DNA of 23,087 nt, taken from assembly GCA_944388615.1 (NCBI GenBank), contig CALXJL010000008.1, forward strand, positions 1 to 23,087. Direction: 5' to 3'. The translations under genes and the position numbers were made by a program. A model generated the notes under the pieces. That model was not told where the DNA came from. It made no database searches and saw only the letters and a program-made list of their open reading frames with translations. Positions within the stretch are counted from its first letter, which is position 1; every line of letters starts with the position of its first letter. This DNA comes from an uncultured Clostridia bacterium (lineage in GTDB: Bacteria > Bacillota > Clostridia > TANB77 > CAG-508). Below are positions 7,061 to 15,675 of this stretch, in pieces.

Positions 7061-8287
7061 ATTATATAGCTCTATTGCTGTCTCTGGACTGTCTTTTCCT
7101 GTTTTGTTTTTTATTGGTGCGAATTCTTCTTCTCTTTTTACTCGCAGTATTGTCATTTCGTTAAATTCTTCGAATCCATCAAATATAAATGCTTCGAATT
7201 TGAATGCATTTGGAGTCTCTACTTTTATCATTTTCAAGTTTTCATCCATGTAATCTGATTTTTTGTGTGCTTTATGATATGGCATTTTTTTGTCTGCTAA
7301 TGTGTATAGTGCTTTTATGTTGTACATATGGCTTAAAATATTCATTTCTCCATATAATAACTCACCATTTTCGTCTCTCTGTTCACACATTTCTTTTGAC
7401 ATTTCGCTATATTCTATTACTTTTGGTCTATTGTTTATTTTGCAAAATACCCCTGCTTTTTCTTCCGGATATGCTTTTACTACAGATTTTGATGCAACTA
7501 GATTATTTTCTTTTACTGTTGCTCCCACTAAAATTGGGTCTACCATTTTTAATAATATATTGTCAACACCACCTATAAAAATCCACTCTATGTTTTTTGA
7601 TTCCATGTCATCCAATATTCCATTTTCTTTCATTGACTTATATATTCCACCATTTCCATCAGATGCCTCTTTTATACGGTATTTTTCATTTATTATTAAT
7701 TTACCATCATCTGATATCATTGGTATCTCATTTTGCATAAATATTTTTATTTTATCTTCTGGATATGAAAAATAATTCTTCTCCTTTAAAAATTCTACTG
7801 TTTGAGCATTATTTTCTTTACTAGTCATAATATACCATGGAATTACTACTCCATACTCTTTTTCAGCTTTTTTTAGAGTCTCTACTATTATTTCAAATAA
7901 ATACTTATCTCCATTTACTGTATCTATCTTAAATGTACCTTTTGGTCCTGTATGACCAAGTCTTGTACCTTGACCTCCTGCCATTGTAACTACTGCATAT
8001 TTTCCTTCTTTTATGTATTTTTCCCCTATCCTTTTGTATTCTTCTCTTTCTGATTCGTTTATTCCGTATTTATCTATATATTTAATATTTTTTATATCTT
8101 TATTACTCACTAATAATTCATCTTGTTTATACTTATTATATAAATCTATAATTTGCTCAAAATCCATTTCAATAATTTGATCTATTAATTCCTCTTTTTT
8201 TTCTTCATTAAGTTTATCTAAAATTTTAATTATATGACCTTGATTATACTTAGCTAATATATTTTTTGCTTGTTGCTCCTTTTCCAC
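7046..8287 (-). CDS. UDPGP-family (eukaryotic AGX/UGP-type) UTP:sugar-1-phosphate uridylyltransferase
   Basis: 413 aa. The enzyme makes UDP-GlcNAc, UDP-GalNAc or UDP-glucose from UTP and a sugar 1-phosphate in the cytoplasm. The family signature is clear: MAGGQGTRLGHTGPKGTF at 102-119 (nucleotide loop plus catalytic Lys), a GGVDNIL metal/nucleotide loop near residue 230, VETPNAFKFEAFIFD and EEEFAPIKNKTGKDSPETA near the C-terminus. This is the eukaryotic-type UDP-GlcNAc pyrophosphorylase layout, not the bacterial GlmU or GalU one. The start is GTG at 8287 with GGGTGG about 10 nt upstream; the next in-frame Met is beyond residue 40. It is monocistronic, with its own promoter (8329-8357) and terminator. 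The sugar cannot be told from motifs. Residues 1-90 are a Lys/Glu-rich helical extension typical of the family. Confidence 0.9.
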   Translation of the reverse strand: MEKEQQAKNILAKYNQGHIIKILDKLNEEKKEELIDQIIEMDFEQIIDLYNKYKQDELLVSNKDIKNIKYIDKYGINESEREEYKRIGEKYIKEGKYAVVTMAGGQGTRLGHTGPKGTFKIDTVNGDKYLFEIIVETLKKAEKEYGVVIPWYIMTSKENNAQTVEFLKEKNYFSYPEDKIKIFMQNEIPMISDDGKLIINEKYRIKEASDGNGGIYKSMKENGILDDMESKNIEWIFIGGVDNILLKMVDPILVGATVKENNLVASKSVVKAYPEEKAGVFCKINNRPKVIEYSEMSKEMCEQRDENGELLYGEMNILSHMYNIKALYTLADKKMPYHKAHKKSDYMDENLKMIKVETPNAFKFEAFIFDGFEEFNEMTILRVKREEEFAPIKNKTGKDSPETAIELYNKMSI

Positions 8288-8328
8288 TTTTAGAAACCAC
8301 CCTTCTTGTTTTTATTATAATATATGTT

Positions 8329-8357
8329 ATATTAGCATAATGTGTCATATTTTGCAA
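8329..8357 (-). promoter_or_regulatory. Promoter of the UDPGP gene
   Basis: Minus strand TTGCAA (8352-8357), 17 bp, TAATAT (8329-8334), 41 bp upstream of the GTG start. It is divergent from the promoter at 8413-8441. TGCAAC (8353-8358) recurs inverted as GTTGCA (8397-8402) between the two promoters, a weak candidate shared operator. Confidence 0.65.
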
Positions 8358-8412
8358 CCCATACGATATACCACCCTACTATTGTGTGATTTTTTTGTTG
8401 CACCTCTTGCAA

Positions 8413-8441
8413 TTTACATTTTCACTAAAACATGGTAAAAT
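8413..8441 (+). promoter_or_regulatory. Promoter of the 8469-9464 gene
   Basis: TTTACA (8413-8418), 17 bp, TAAAAT (8436-8441), 27 bp before the chosen ATG. Confidence 0.65.
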
Positions 8442-8468
8442 TTAATAAAAAGGATAGTGGAGGTTTAT

Positions 8469-9464
8469 ATGAACGCTGTAGATAAAATAATAGAAAACAT
8501 GCCAAAAGATTTAGACAAAAATACACAAATTCGATATATTTATTTGGAACTAGCAAAACTATTTAAAAAAGATATTGCTTTTTTCTATGGAACTGATGCA
8601 GAAAAAAGAAAAATTTATGATAAAGAAACAAATATAAATTTTAAAGAAAAATCTTCTATAATTTGTAAATCTAGTGCTCAAATTTATGACTATGCATTCT
8701 CAAAAATAGGAGTAAAAAGCAGTCTAATCGAAAAACCTACTAAATCACCTTTTCAACATGTTGATTTAATTGTAACTGGTAAAGATGATAAGAGATATTA
8801 TTTAAGCCCTATGGAAGATTTATTTAGAATTCAATTAGGAATGAGAACCAAAAGATTTGGTAGTAGAACAGATAAATTTAAAGAATTAGATGAAGTAGGT
8901 GAATTATCAACTTTTTCTGATAAAGAAATAGAAGAAATGGATAATAAATTAGGATATACATATAAAGGTATTTACACAGATACTGTTTTTGAGATGATTA
9001 GGAATGAAGCTTTATGTTCTAAAGTACTACGTCCTTTCATTCTTGAAAAATATCCTCAAATCCAAGATAAAGCAATACCTAGAGACTTGTATACTGAATT
9101 TAAATTAGAATTTTTTCTTAATTTTTTTAATTATAAGAATAAATTAAATGGTTATATAGAATACAAAGATTTTGTTGATTATATGATAAATACCATAACT
9201 AATAAAGTTGAAAGAAAGAAAATAAAAAGAACAACCATATATAAAACTGAAAAAGATGGTAGTAAAGATTTGCAAGTTTTAATAAATTTATCAACAGATA
9301 AAGGTCATATTCATTATATCTTACCAAATGATAAAAGATCATATATAAAAACAAACGATATTGCTGATTATATGTTAAAACATGATTTACAATTTATTAA
9401 AGATAGTAAACGAGACTTAGAAGTGGGAACTGAGGAAACAGAAAATGATGAGATAGACTTGTAA
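8469..9464 (+). CDS. Uncharacterised cytoplasmic protein, weak transglutaminase-like pattern
   Basis: 331 aa from ATG 8469, which has GGAGG six nt upstream. A GTG at 8457 is in frame but would sit inside that Shine-Dalgarno. There is no signal peptide or membrane helix. I do not recognise the family with certainty. Residues about 60-125 show a hydrophobic helix starting at Cys66 (IICKSSAQIYDYAF), a strand with His97 (FQHVDLIV) and a strand RYYLSPMEDL. This order resembles the Cys-His-Asp core of papain-like transglutaminase folds, but the usual Asp position is Ser and D117 would have to serve. The second half is Lys-rich, ending in an acidic tail (EETENDEIDL). It is the only plus-strand gene among long minus-strand runs and is monocistronic. 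It meets spoIIP tail to tail, with a shared hairpin over both stops. The transglutaminase link is inference only. Confidence 0.8.
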   Translation: MNAVDKIIENMPKDLDKNTQIRYIYLELAKLFKKDIAFFYGTDAEKRKIYDKETNINFKEKSSIICKSSAQIYDYAFSKIGVKSSLIEKPTKSPFQHVDLIVTGKDDKRYYLSPMEDLFRIQLGMRTKRFGSRTDKFKELDEVGELSTFSDKEIEEMDNKLGYTYKGIYTDTVFEMIRNEALCSKVLRPFILEKYPQIQDKAIPRDLYTEFKLEFFLNFFNYKNKLNGYIEYKDFVDYMINTITNKVERKKIKRTTIYKTEKDGSKDLQVLINLSTDKGHIHYILPNDKRSYIKTNDIADYMLKHDLQFIKDSKRDLEVGTEETENDEIDL

Positions 9465-9489
9465 AATATTGCTATCAATATATTACAAG
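9458..9489. terminator. Shared hairpin across two convergent stop codons
   Basis: The inverted repeat 9458-9471 and 9476-9489 (13 of 14 pairs, 4-nt loop) contains the TAA of the plus-strand gene (9462-9464) in one arm and the TAA of spoIIP (9483-9485) in the other. Neither direction has a good U-tract, so it may block read-through or stabilise 3' ends more than terminate classically. Confidence 0.55.
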
Positions 9490-10607
9490 CTATCTATTAC
9501 CTTGGCCAAATACTTCATACTCACCAAACATTGCTCCATAGTATTTCCTGTGGCCCCTACTTCAATTATAGTTGCTGCTTTTGATAAGTGTTGATTATAC
9601 CTAGAATTTCTGAGCATAATTGTTTTAAATAACCCAGGATACATCTCATTTGCCTTTTCTTGTACTTTTACTGCAAATTTTAAATTATCATTCCAATTAT
9701 CATGTGCTAATCCTCCCCCATTTGTTCCTATAACAAACATTAATTGAGCAGCATATTCATCACCAATTTTTACAGTTGGTGCATAACTACCATCTCCCCC
9801 TATTGCATCTCTATGTAAATCAATTACTATATCTGCACTAGTAGTACTTAAAATATTCTTAACTGTTTCAAGTGATCTTCCATACGATCCAGAATATGCT
9901 GGATAATCATGATATGTTTTATCATGGATAACATTATATCCATATGATTTTAAATTATTTTCTAATTCATCTCCCACTCTTGCTACAGTATAATTTAAAT
10001 CTGTAGTTCTAAAATTTCCTGTTTGTTCATAAAAGAATGTCTCTGTTGGAGTATAGCTCTCACATGTATGTGTATGAAAAATTACTATATTTGATTTATC
10101 AACTTCTATATTAGGCTCAAGCATTTGGCGTGTTAAACCTATATCTGTTCCATTTTTTATTTTTACTCCATTATATTCATCTGTAAAACTATCAACAACC
10201 CCTGTTTCAATTACCTCTGTTGCCACATCTGTTTGAACTTCTTGTTCTTCTATTTGCTCATTATTATTTTCTGAACTTGATTGTTCAACATTTTCTTCAA
10301 CATTTTCATTTCCATTTTCTTGTATTGCTACTTCTTCAACATTTTCTATTTCTAAATACTCCATACTTATTGGTATACTAATTGGATTAATATCCTTTTC
10401 TTTATTCTCACTATTTTCCATCCCTGGAATTTCTTTTTCTAAATATGATATAAATGTATCCATATCTTTTTTGGATACTAAATTCGAAATATAAGTATTA
10501 TTTATTCCTAATATTTTAATTACCAAAATGATTCCAACAATTATAATAATAATTTTAAAAAAATATTTAAAAATATCTCTTAGTTTTATTACTGTTAAAT
10601 TTATCAT
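9483..10607 (-). CDS. spoIIP: Stage II sporulation protein P, peptidoglycan hydrolase
   Basis: 374 aa. SpoIIP is the amidase/endopeptidase that, with SpoIID and SpoIIM, degrades septal peptidoglycan so the mother-cell membrane can engulf the forespore. Seen here: one N-terminal membrane helix (about 15-34), a Glu/Asn-rich linker (about 60-140), then the catalytic amidase domain. That domain has HTHTCESY (H178, H180, E183), DLHRDAIGG (H265-D267) and EVGATGNT near residue 351, all typical of the family. Start ATG at 10607 with AAAGGAC upstream. It appears monocistronic. CATAAATT within the 170-bp upstream gap loosely resembles a sigma-E -10, but I could not place a convincing -35. In many clostridia spoIIP neighbours gpr; here it follows a Lon-like gene. 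Its presence says the organism sporulates or descends from a sporulator. Confidence 0.95.
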   Translation of the reverse strand: MINLTVIKLRDIFKYFFKIIIIIVGIILVIKILGINNTYISNLVSKKDMDTFISYLEKEIPGMENSENKEKDINPISIPISMEYLEIENVEEVAIQENGNENVEENVEQSSSENNNEQIEEQEVQTDVATEVIETGVVDSFTDEYNGVKIKNGTDIGLTRQMLEPNIEVDKSNIVIFHTHTCESYTPTETFFYEQTGNFRTTDLNYTVARVGDELENNLKSYGYNVIHDKTYHDYPAYSGSYGRSLETVKNILSTTSADIVIDLHRDAIGGDGSYAPTVKIGDEYAAQLMFVIGTNGGGLAHDNWNDNLKFAVKVQEKANEMYPGLFKTIMLRNSRYNQHLSKAATIIEVGATGNTMEQCLVSMKYLAKVIDSL

Positions 10608-10699
10608 TTTGAACAGTCCTTTCTTTTGTTATTCATTTTCAAGTTTATTCTAAAGACTTGTAATTTATGACAAGTTTATTTTTCTGTATAGGGAAAAAT

Positions 10700-10743
10700 A
10701 AAAAAGCTGAGGCAGAAAAACTTTAAAAATTTTTCACCTCAAC
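10700..10743 (-). terminator. Terminator of the tsaE-tsaB-rimI-lon operon
   Basis: Hairpin GUUGAGG/CCUCAGC (10737-10743 with 10706-10712), extended by GAAAAA/UUUUUC inside, followed on the minus strand by a run of six U (10700-10705, counting one interrupting position beyond). It lies 33 bp after the stop of the Lon-like gene. Confidence 0.8.
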
Positions 10744-10775
10744 TATTGAAATACAACCTATATTTTCCAACTTTA

Positions 10776-13157
10776 TTATTTATTATTTATTTCAGCATAT
10801 TTTTTCAATTTCTCATATGCCAAAGCTTTCACACTTCCTGCTGTAAACACGCCATTTTCATTCATCTTTCCAGCTGGCACTCCTGTAAGGATTTCTATCC
10901 CTTCATCTACAGTTGATATAGCATATATATGAAATTTCTTATCTTTAACAGCCTGTACAACTTCATCATTTAATTGCAAATTTTTAACATTTTGTTTTGG
11001 AATTATAACTCCATTTGATCCATCCAATCCTCTCATTTGACATATTTGGAAAAATCCTTCTATTTTTTCATTTGCTCCACCAATTGGTTGAATTTCACCC
11101 TTTTGATTTACAGATCCTGTAACAGCAATTGCCTGATTTATTGGAACTCCTGACAAACTAGATAAAATTGCATATAACTCTGTACTTGATGCACTATCTC
11201 CGTCTACTCCACTATACATTTGTTCAAAACATAGACTAGCAGTTAATGATAATGGCATATCTTGTGCAAAAGTTTCTCCTAAATATCCAGATAAAATAAG
11301 TACACCTTTAGAATGAGTTGGTCCAGATAAGTCTATCTCTCTTTCTATGTTTATTATCTCATTTTTTCCCACATAAGTATTTGCTGTTATTTTTACAGGT
11401 TTACCAAAAGAATGTCCACCAATATTTATTACAGTCAAACCATTTATTTGCCCAACTTTACTACCATTTGTATCTATTAATACAGATTTGTCTTTAATCA
11501 TTTCTAGATATCTCGTATCATATTTTCTTACTCTTTCAATCTGTTCTGATAGTGCTTTATCTATATATTTATCTGTTACAACCTTTTGTTTATCAAGTTT
11601 AGCCCATGTACATGCTTCTCCTAATATTTCTGCTAAATCATTAAATCTTATAGATAATTTATCTCTATCTCCCGAAATTTTAATAGAATATTCTATCATT
11701 TTTGCTACTGCAGATTTATCTAAATGCAATAACCCTTCTTGCTCACAAAAACCATGAATAAATCTTGCCAAATTATTCATATTTTCATTACTTATTGGAG
11801 TATCTTCTTCAAATTCTACTTTTATTTTAAATAGTTTCTTAAAATCTGCATCCATCATTAATAATGTTTGATATACACTTTCATCACCTATTAACAAAAC
11901 TTTTATGTCTAATGGAATAGGTTCTGGTTTTAATGATACCATTACCATAGATGAACGTTGATCTGCAGTGTTTTCTATCGCAATTTGTTTTATTCTTATA
12001 GCTTTTTTCAAAGCCTCATAACACAAACCATTTGATACTAAATCTCTTGCTTGTAAAATTATATATCCTCCGTTTGCAAGATGTAGTAGACCTGGTTTTA
12101 GCATTGTATGATCTGTTTTTAATGATCCAAAATAATTTTCATATTCTAATTTTCCAAAAATATTATGATACGAATAATTAGAATCCATTATTACTGGGCA
12201 TCCCTCTTTTTGACTATTGTCTACAAATAAATTAACTCTATAATTTGCCCATGGTTTAGGTTGTTCTGGTTTATTTTGATTTTGTTGTTTATTATTATTT
12301 TTTTCTTCTGTGGCAAAAGCTGATATATTTTTTAATATATCTTTTTTTATATTTTCTAGAAATTTATTAATCTTTTTATTTCTTTTAAATTTTGATTTTA
12401 CAATATTCACATGTGCATTAATTGTTAATAATGCCACATTTGATTGCCATTCATTTATTTTATTTTCTGTTTCTCTTTCTATTGCTTTTATTTCTGCTAT
12501 TGCTTTCATTATTTGTTCTTGTACTATTGCAGATTTTTTCTCATAATCTTCTTTTATTTTTGGATCTAGTCTTTCAAATTCCTCTTCTTCCAATACTTTT
12601 CCATTTAATAATGGCATCATATAAATACCATTTGGAGCTGATTTTACTTGAAATCCAAATTTTGATGATGTTTTATTTAATTTTTCCATTAATAAACTTT
12701 TCTTTTGTTCATATTCTTTTTTTATTAGATTTTTTTCTTCTTCAAAATCTTCATTTCCTAAAGTTCTAGATACATCTGTTTTTACATCTTTTACAAGATT
12801 TTCCATAGCTTTTTTAAATTCTTTACCTTGACCTGCTGGTAGCTCTACTGCTATAGGTTCATTTGGATTGTCGAAATTATATATATAACACCAATCTGAT
12901 GGAACTTTTTTCTTTTTGTCTATTTTATTTAAATAATTTTTAGTATACATTGTTTTTCCAACACCATCTGGCCCTTCTAGATATAGGTTATAGCCCTTTA
13001 CTGCAACATTAATACCAAATTCTAATGCTTTTATTCCTCTATCTTGCCCAATTCCTGTAGTTATACCTTCTAATTCCTCAGTAGTTGTGAATTTAAACAC
13101 ATTTGGATTACATATGTATTTTAAATCTTTGTAAGATAATTCATAATTATTTTTCAT
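10776..13157 (-). CDS. Lon-like ATP-dependent Ser/Lys protease (YcbZ/LonB-type)
   Basis: 793 aa. Cytoplasmic AAA+ protease of the COG1067 group. Walker A is GPDGVGKT (62-69). Between about 105 and 280 the AAA module is interrupted by a Lys/Glu-rich coiled-coil insertion, typical of this group. A Walker-B-like GGYIILQARDL follows the insertion. The C-terminal Lon protease domain carries the dyad S655 (in GDSASS) and K698 (in GGANEKIEG), 43 residues apart as in Lon and archaeal LonB. There is no Lon N-terminal substrate domain and no membrane helix, so it is neither standard LonA nor membrane LonB. Start ATG at 13157 with GAAGGAAAA upstream. It is last in the operon after tsaE, tsaB and rimI (36-bp gap), followed by a terminator. 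Substrates cannot be inferred. Confidence 0.93.
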   Translation of the reverse strand: MKNNYELSYKDLKYICNPNVFKFTTTEELEGITTGIGQDRGIKALEFGINVAVKGYNLYLEGPDGVGKTMYTKNYLNKIDKKKKVPSDWCYIYNFDNPNEPIAVELPAGQGKEFKKAMENLVKDVKTDVSRTLGNEDFEEEKNLIKKEYEQKKSLLMEKLNKTSSKFGFQVKSAPNGIYMMPLLNGKVLEEEEFERLDPKIKEDYEKKSAIVQEQIMKAIAEIKAIERETENKINEWQSNVALLTINAHVNIVKSKFKRNKKINKFLENIKKDILKNISAFATEEKNNNKQQNQNKPEQPKPWANYRVNLFVDNSQKEGCPVIMDSNYSYHNIFGKLEYENYFGSLKTDHTMLKPGLLHLANGGYIILQARDLVSNGLCYEALKKAIRIKQIAIENTADQRSSMVMVSLKPEPIPLDIKVLLIGDESVYQTLLMMDADFKKLFKIKVEFEEDTPISNENMNNLARFIHGFCEQEGLLHLDKSAVAKMIEYSIKISGDRDKLSIRFNDLAEILGEACTWAKLDKQKVVTDKYIDKALSEQIERVRKYDTRYLEMIKDKSVLIDTNGSKVGQINGLTVINIGGHSFGKPVKITANTYVGKNEIINIEREIDLSGPTHSKGVLILSGYLGETFAQDMPLSLTASLCFEQMYSGVDGDSASSTELYAILSSLSGVPINQAIAVTGSVNQKGEIQPIGGANEKIEGFFQICQMRGLDGSNGVIIPKQNVKNLQLNDEVVQAVKDKKFHIYAISTVDEGIEILTGVPAGKMNENGVFTAGSVKALAYEKLKKYAEINNK

Positions 13158-13193
13158 CAGTTTTCCTTCTTTCCTTTTACTTTAGTTTTTATT

Positions 13194-13649
13194 TCATATT
13201 ATTTTTTCCATTAATATTGCATCATCTGTATTATTATAATATTTTTTTCTGATTCCTACTTCTTCAAATTTAAATTTTTTATATAAATTTATGGCTGCAA
13301 TATTTTTCTGATTTACTTCTAATCTTAATTTTTTTAAATCTAAGTTTTGCGCCAATTTTATTAAATTCTCCATAATAAGACTTGCTATTCCTTTTTTTCT
13401 ATGATGTTTTTTTACTACGATATTCATAATATCTGCTTCATCTAATATTATTTTTATCCCTGCAAATCCTATTATCTCACATTTGCCACTTTTTATTATT
13501 TTTGCAACTAGATATTTAGAATTATTATTTACAATTTCTTCTTTTAGTATTTCATAATTCCAAAAATTATCGAAATTTACTTGAAGATCTTTTTTTATTT
13601 TTTCTACATCTTCTAATTTCATTTCAGTTATACTTATTTGTTGAATCAT
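13194..13649 (-). CDS. rimI: Ribosomal-protein-alanine N-acetyltransferase RimI
   Basis: 151 aa, a single GNAT domain. RimI transfers acetyl from acetyl-CoA to the N-terminal Ala of ribosomal protein S18. The acetyl-CoA pyrophosphate loop is HHRKKGIASLIMENLI (about 81-96). The RimI-type C-terminal signature LEVNQKNIAAINLYKKFKF and the following VGIRKKYY are intact. The ATG overlaps the tsaB stop as TAATG, with the Shine-Dalgarno (GAGGGTG) inside tsaB, so translation is coupled. The tsaE-tsaB-rimI order is a common Firmicutes arrangement and supports the assignment over a generic GNAT. Confidence 0.92.
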   Translation of the reverse strand: MIQQISITEMKLEDVEKIKKDLQVNFDNFWNYEILKEEIVNNNSKYLVAKIIKSGKCEIIGFAGIKIILDEADIMNIVVKKHHRKKGIASLIMENLIKLAQNLDLKKLRLEVNQKNIAAINLYKKFKFEEVGIRKKYYNNTDDAILMEKII

Positions 13650-14338
13650 TACTTTTCACCCTCTAAAGCTCTTTCAGCTTGTGATTTTCTAAGATATATT
13701 GGAAATAGCCCTTCAGATTTTATTGCATTTCCTTTTTTATATTCATCTAAAGCAATTCTAGCTATACTTACACTTGTCTGTAAATTTTCTATTTCTTCTA
13801 CAAATTCAGGATTTTCTATTTTAGATAATATCTTCTCTTTGTGTGTAATTGCTCCATCTCCTACAAATATAATGTTTTTATATTTATTTATTGTATCTAA
13901 GACACTATTTATATTATCTAATTTTAACTCTCCAACAATTTTATATTCATTATTATTAAATTCAAATAATCCATAATATACATTATCATTTTTCGCATCT
14001 ATTACAGAACATATATATCCATTTCTTTTCAAGTTATAGGCTAACCCTTCTAATGATGTAACTCCCACAACTGGCAAACCTGTTACATCTGCAAAAGCTT
14101 TAATTGTTGAAACTCCAATTCTTATGCCTGTAAACGAACCTGGTCCCACACAACAAGCAAATAGATCTATATCTTTTAATTTTAATTTTGTTTCATTGAA
14201 TAATTCATCAACTAAAGGCATTAGTTTTTGAGAATGTGTTTTCATGTCATTATTTTGTTTTTCTAAAATTACATTCTCGTCTTCTAAAATGCTTACACTA
14301 CATATATTTGATGATGTATCTATTGATAATATTTTCAA
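13649..14338 (-). CDS. tsaB: tRNA t6A37 synthesis protein TsaB
   Basis: 229 aa. TsaB is an inactive paralogue of TsaD and forms the scaffold of the TsaD-TsaB-TsaE complex that puts threonylcarbamoyl on A37 of ANN-decoding tRNAs. The ASKHA fold start MKILSIDTSSNICSVS and the CVGPGSFTGIRIG signature (about 64-76) are clear. It uses a TTG start at 14338: no other start fits the conserved N-terminus, and AAAGGA lies 8-10 nt upstream. It is 16 bp downstream of tsaE and overlaps rimI by one base. tsaD and tsaC are not in the window. Confidence 0.95.
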   Translation of the reverse strand: MKILSIDTSSNICSVSILEDENVILEKQNNDMKTHSQKLMPLVDELFNETKLKLKDIDLFACCVGPGSFTGIRIGVSTIKAFADVTGLPVVGVTSLEGLAYNLKRNGYICSVIDAKNDNVYYGLFEFNNNEYKIVGELKLDNINSVLDTINKYKNIIFVGDGAITHKEKILSKIENPEFVEEIENLQTSVSIARIALDEYKKGNAIKSEGLFPIYLRKSQAERALEGEK

Positions 14339-14354
14339 GGTACAATATCCTTTC

Positions 14355-14828
14355 TTATTTTATTTCTTCTATATTAAGATTTTTTAATTTTTTATTCATT
14401 TTTTCTCCATGTGGATATATCTCTATAGTTCTAAAATCCAAATTATCATCGTTCTTGTTGAATTTTATTTCAATATAATCTTTAGGTAGCACATTTTTTA
14501 TAAGTTCTCCCCATTCTATAATGCAAATTCCATTTTGAAAATATTCTTCTCCACCTATTGCGTAAAATTCTTCTTCATCTTCTAATCTATATACATCAAA
14601 ATGATAAATATTTACATTGTTTTTTGTATATTCATTTACTATAGTAAATGTTGGACTAGATATTTCTTTTTCTAGTCCGAAATATTTTAGTATTCCTTGG
14701 GTAAACTTCGTTTTTCCTGCTCCTAATTCTCCATTTAAAACTATAATATCTCCTTTTTCCAATACTTTTGCTATTGTATATGCAAGCTGTATTGTATTTT
14801 CTTCATTTTCTGAATTAAAAATATACAT
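14355..14828 (-). CDS. tsaE: tRNA t6A37 synthesis ATPase TsaE
   Basis: 157 aa, normal length. TsaE is the small P-loop ATPase that drives turnover of the TsaD-TsaB complex. Walker A is GELGAGKT (33-40), followed by SSPTFTIVNEY, the family's switch region, and the conserved IYHFDVYRLED and IIEWGE motifs. Start ATG at 14828 with AAGGTGG upstream. It is the first gene of the tsaE-tsaB-rimI-lon operon, with a good promoter at 14857-14885. Confidence 0.95.
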   Translation of the reverse strand: MYIFNSENEENTIQLAYTIAKVLEKGDIIVLNGELGAGKTKFTQGILKYFGLEKEISSPTFTIVNEYTKNNVNIYHFDVYRLEDEEEFYAIGGEEYFQNGICIIEWGELIKNVLPKDYIEIKFNKNDDNLDFRTIEIYPHGEKMNKKLKNLNIEEIK

Positions 14829-14856
14829 TTTTCCACCTTTATCTACATTTATTCCT

Positions 14857-14885
14857 ATTCTATATTAAGTTGTTTGTTTTGTAAA
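14857..14885 (-). promoter_or_regulatory. Promoter of the tsaE operon
   Basis: Minus strand TTTACA (14880-14885), 17 bp, TAGAAT (14857-14862), 28 bp upstream of the tsaE ATG. Confidence 0.7.
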
Positions 14886-14942
14886 CAGTTATTTTAGAAA
14901 AAATATAGGAAAATTTATGCATCTATTTATTTCTTCAGCCAC

Positions 14943-14986
14943 AAAAAAATCGATAAATTAAAATATTAGAATTTATCGATTTTTTT
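14943..14986 (-). terminator. Terminator of the infC-rpmI-rplT operon
   Basis: A perfect 17-bp inverted repeat, arms 14943-14959 and 14970-14986, around the core ATCGATAAATT, with a 10-nt loop. The 3' end on the minus strand is seven U. It begins 7 bp after the rplT stop. Confidence 0.95.
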
Positions 14987-14993
14987 ATTATAT

Positions 14994-15344
14994 TTATGCT
15001 TTTTTTGCTATTTCTACTATTTTAGCAAATGCTGCACTATCTGATACTGCAAGTTCTGCAAGCATTTTTCTATTTACTACAACTCCTGCTTTTTTTAATC
15101 CACATATCATTTTACTATATGTAGTACCATTCATTCTTGCAGCAGCATTAATTCTTGCTATCCATAGTTTTCTGAAATTACTCTTTTTATCTTTTCTTCC
15201 AACATATGCATATACTCCTGATTTCATAACTGCTTGTTTAGCCATTCTAAATCTATAGTGTTTTGCACCATAATATCCTTTTGCTCTTTTTAATACTTTT
15301 TTATGTTTTTTACGTGTTATTATAGCTGTTTTTACTCTTGCCAT
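14994..15344 (-). CDS. rplT: 50S ribosomal protein L20
   Basis: 116 aa, standard length. L20 binds 23S rRNA early in large-subunit assembly and, in Firmicutes and enterobacteria, also represses its own operon through the leader mRNA. The very basic N-terminal tail (MARVKTAIITRKKHKKVLKRAKGYYG in the family, residues 1-26) and LWIARINAAAR near 71-81 are typical. Last gene of infC-rpmI-rplT, 38 bp after rpmI, RBS AAAAGGAG. Confidence 0.98.
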   Translation of the reverse strand: MARVKTAIITRKKHKKVLKRAKGYYGAKHYRFRMAKQAVMKSGVYAYVGRKDKKSNFRKLWIARINAAARMNGTTYSKMICGLKKAGVVVNRKMLAELAVSDSAAFAKIVEIAKKA

Positions 15345-15382
15345 TTATTTTCACTCCTTTTCTATTCCTAATTTAATTTCTC

Positions 15383-15586
15383 TTATCCACCATATGGTAA
15401 TAATCTTTTTATTCCTGCTTCACATGTTTTATCTGCATAAGCATCTTGTACTTTACCTCTTATTTTAGCTCTTTTAGTTTTGTTTGCTAATAAATGTCTT
15501 TTATTTGATTTTGTTCTTTTAACCTTTCCTGTAGCTGTATAAGAATATCTTTTTTTGGCTGCTCTATTTGTTTTTAATTTTGGCAT
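15383..15586 (-). CDS. rpmI: 50S ribosomal protein L35
   Basis: 67 aa. Starts MPKLKTNRAAKKR and has the family's KSNKRHLL motif and the C-terminal RLLPYGG. Small basic protein of the large subunit. It lies 89 bp downstream of infC with a strong RBS (GAGAGGAG). The gap contains a 6-bp hairpin (15619-15624 with 15631-15636) without a U-tract, so it is probably not a terminator. Confidence 0.98.
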   Translation of the reverse strand: MPKLKTNRAAKKRYSYTATGKVKRTKSNKRHLLANKTKRAKIRGKVQDAYADKTCEAGIKRLLPYGG

Positions 15587-15675
15587 AATTACATTCTCCT
15601 CTCTTTTTAATGGTATATTTGAGGCTATTACCCCAACTTATTACATTCTTACATGCAATTTATATTTAATATTAA

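Noticed and set aside
15619..15636. Terminator between infC and rpmI
   Set aside because: The 6-bp stem has no U-tract, and the three genes form a standard operon with a terminator after rplT.
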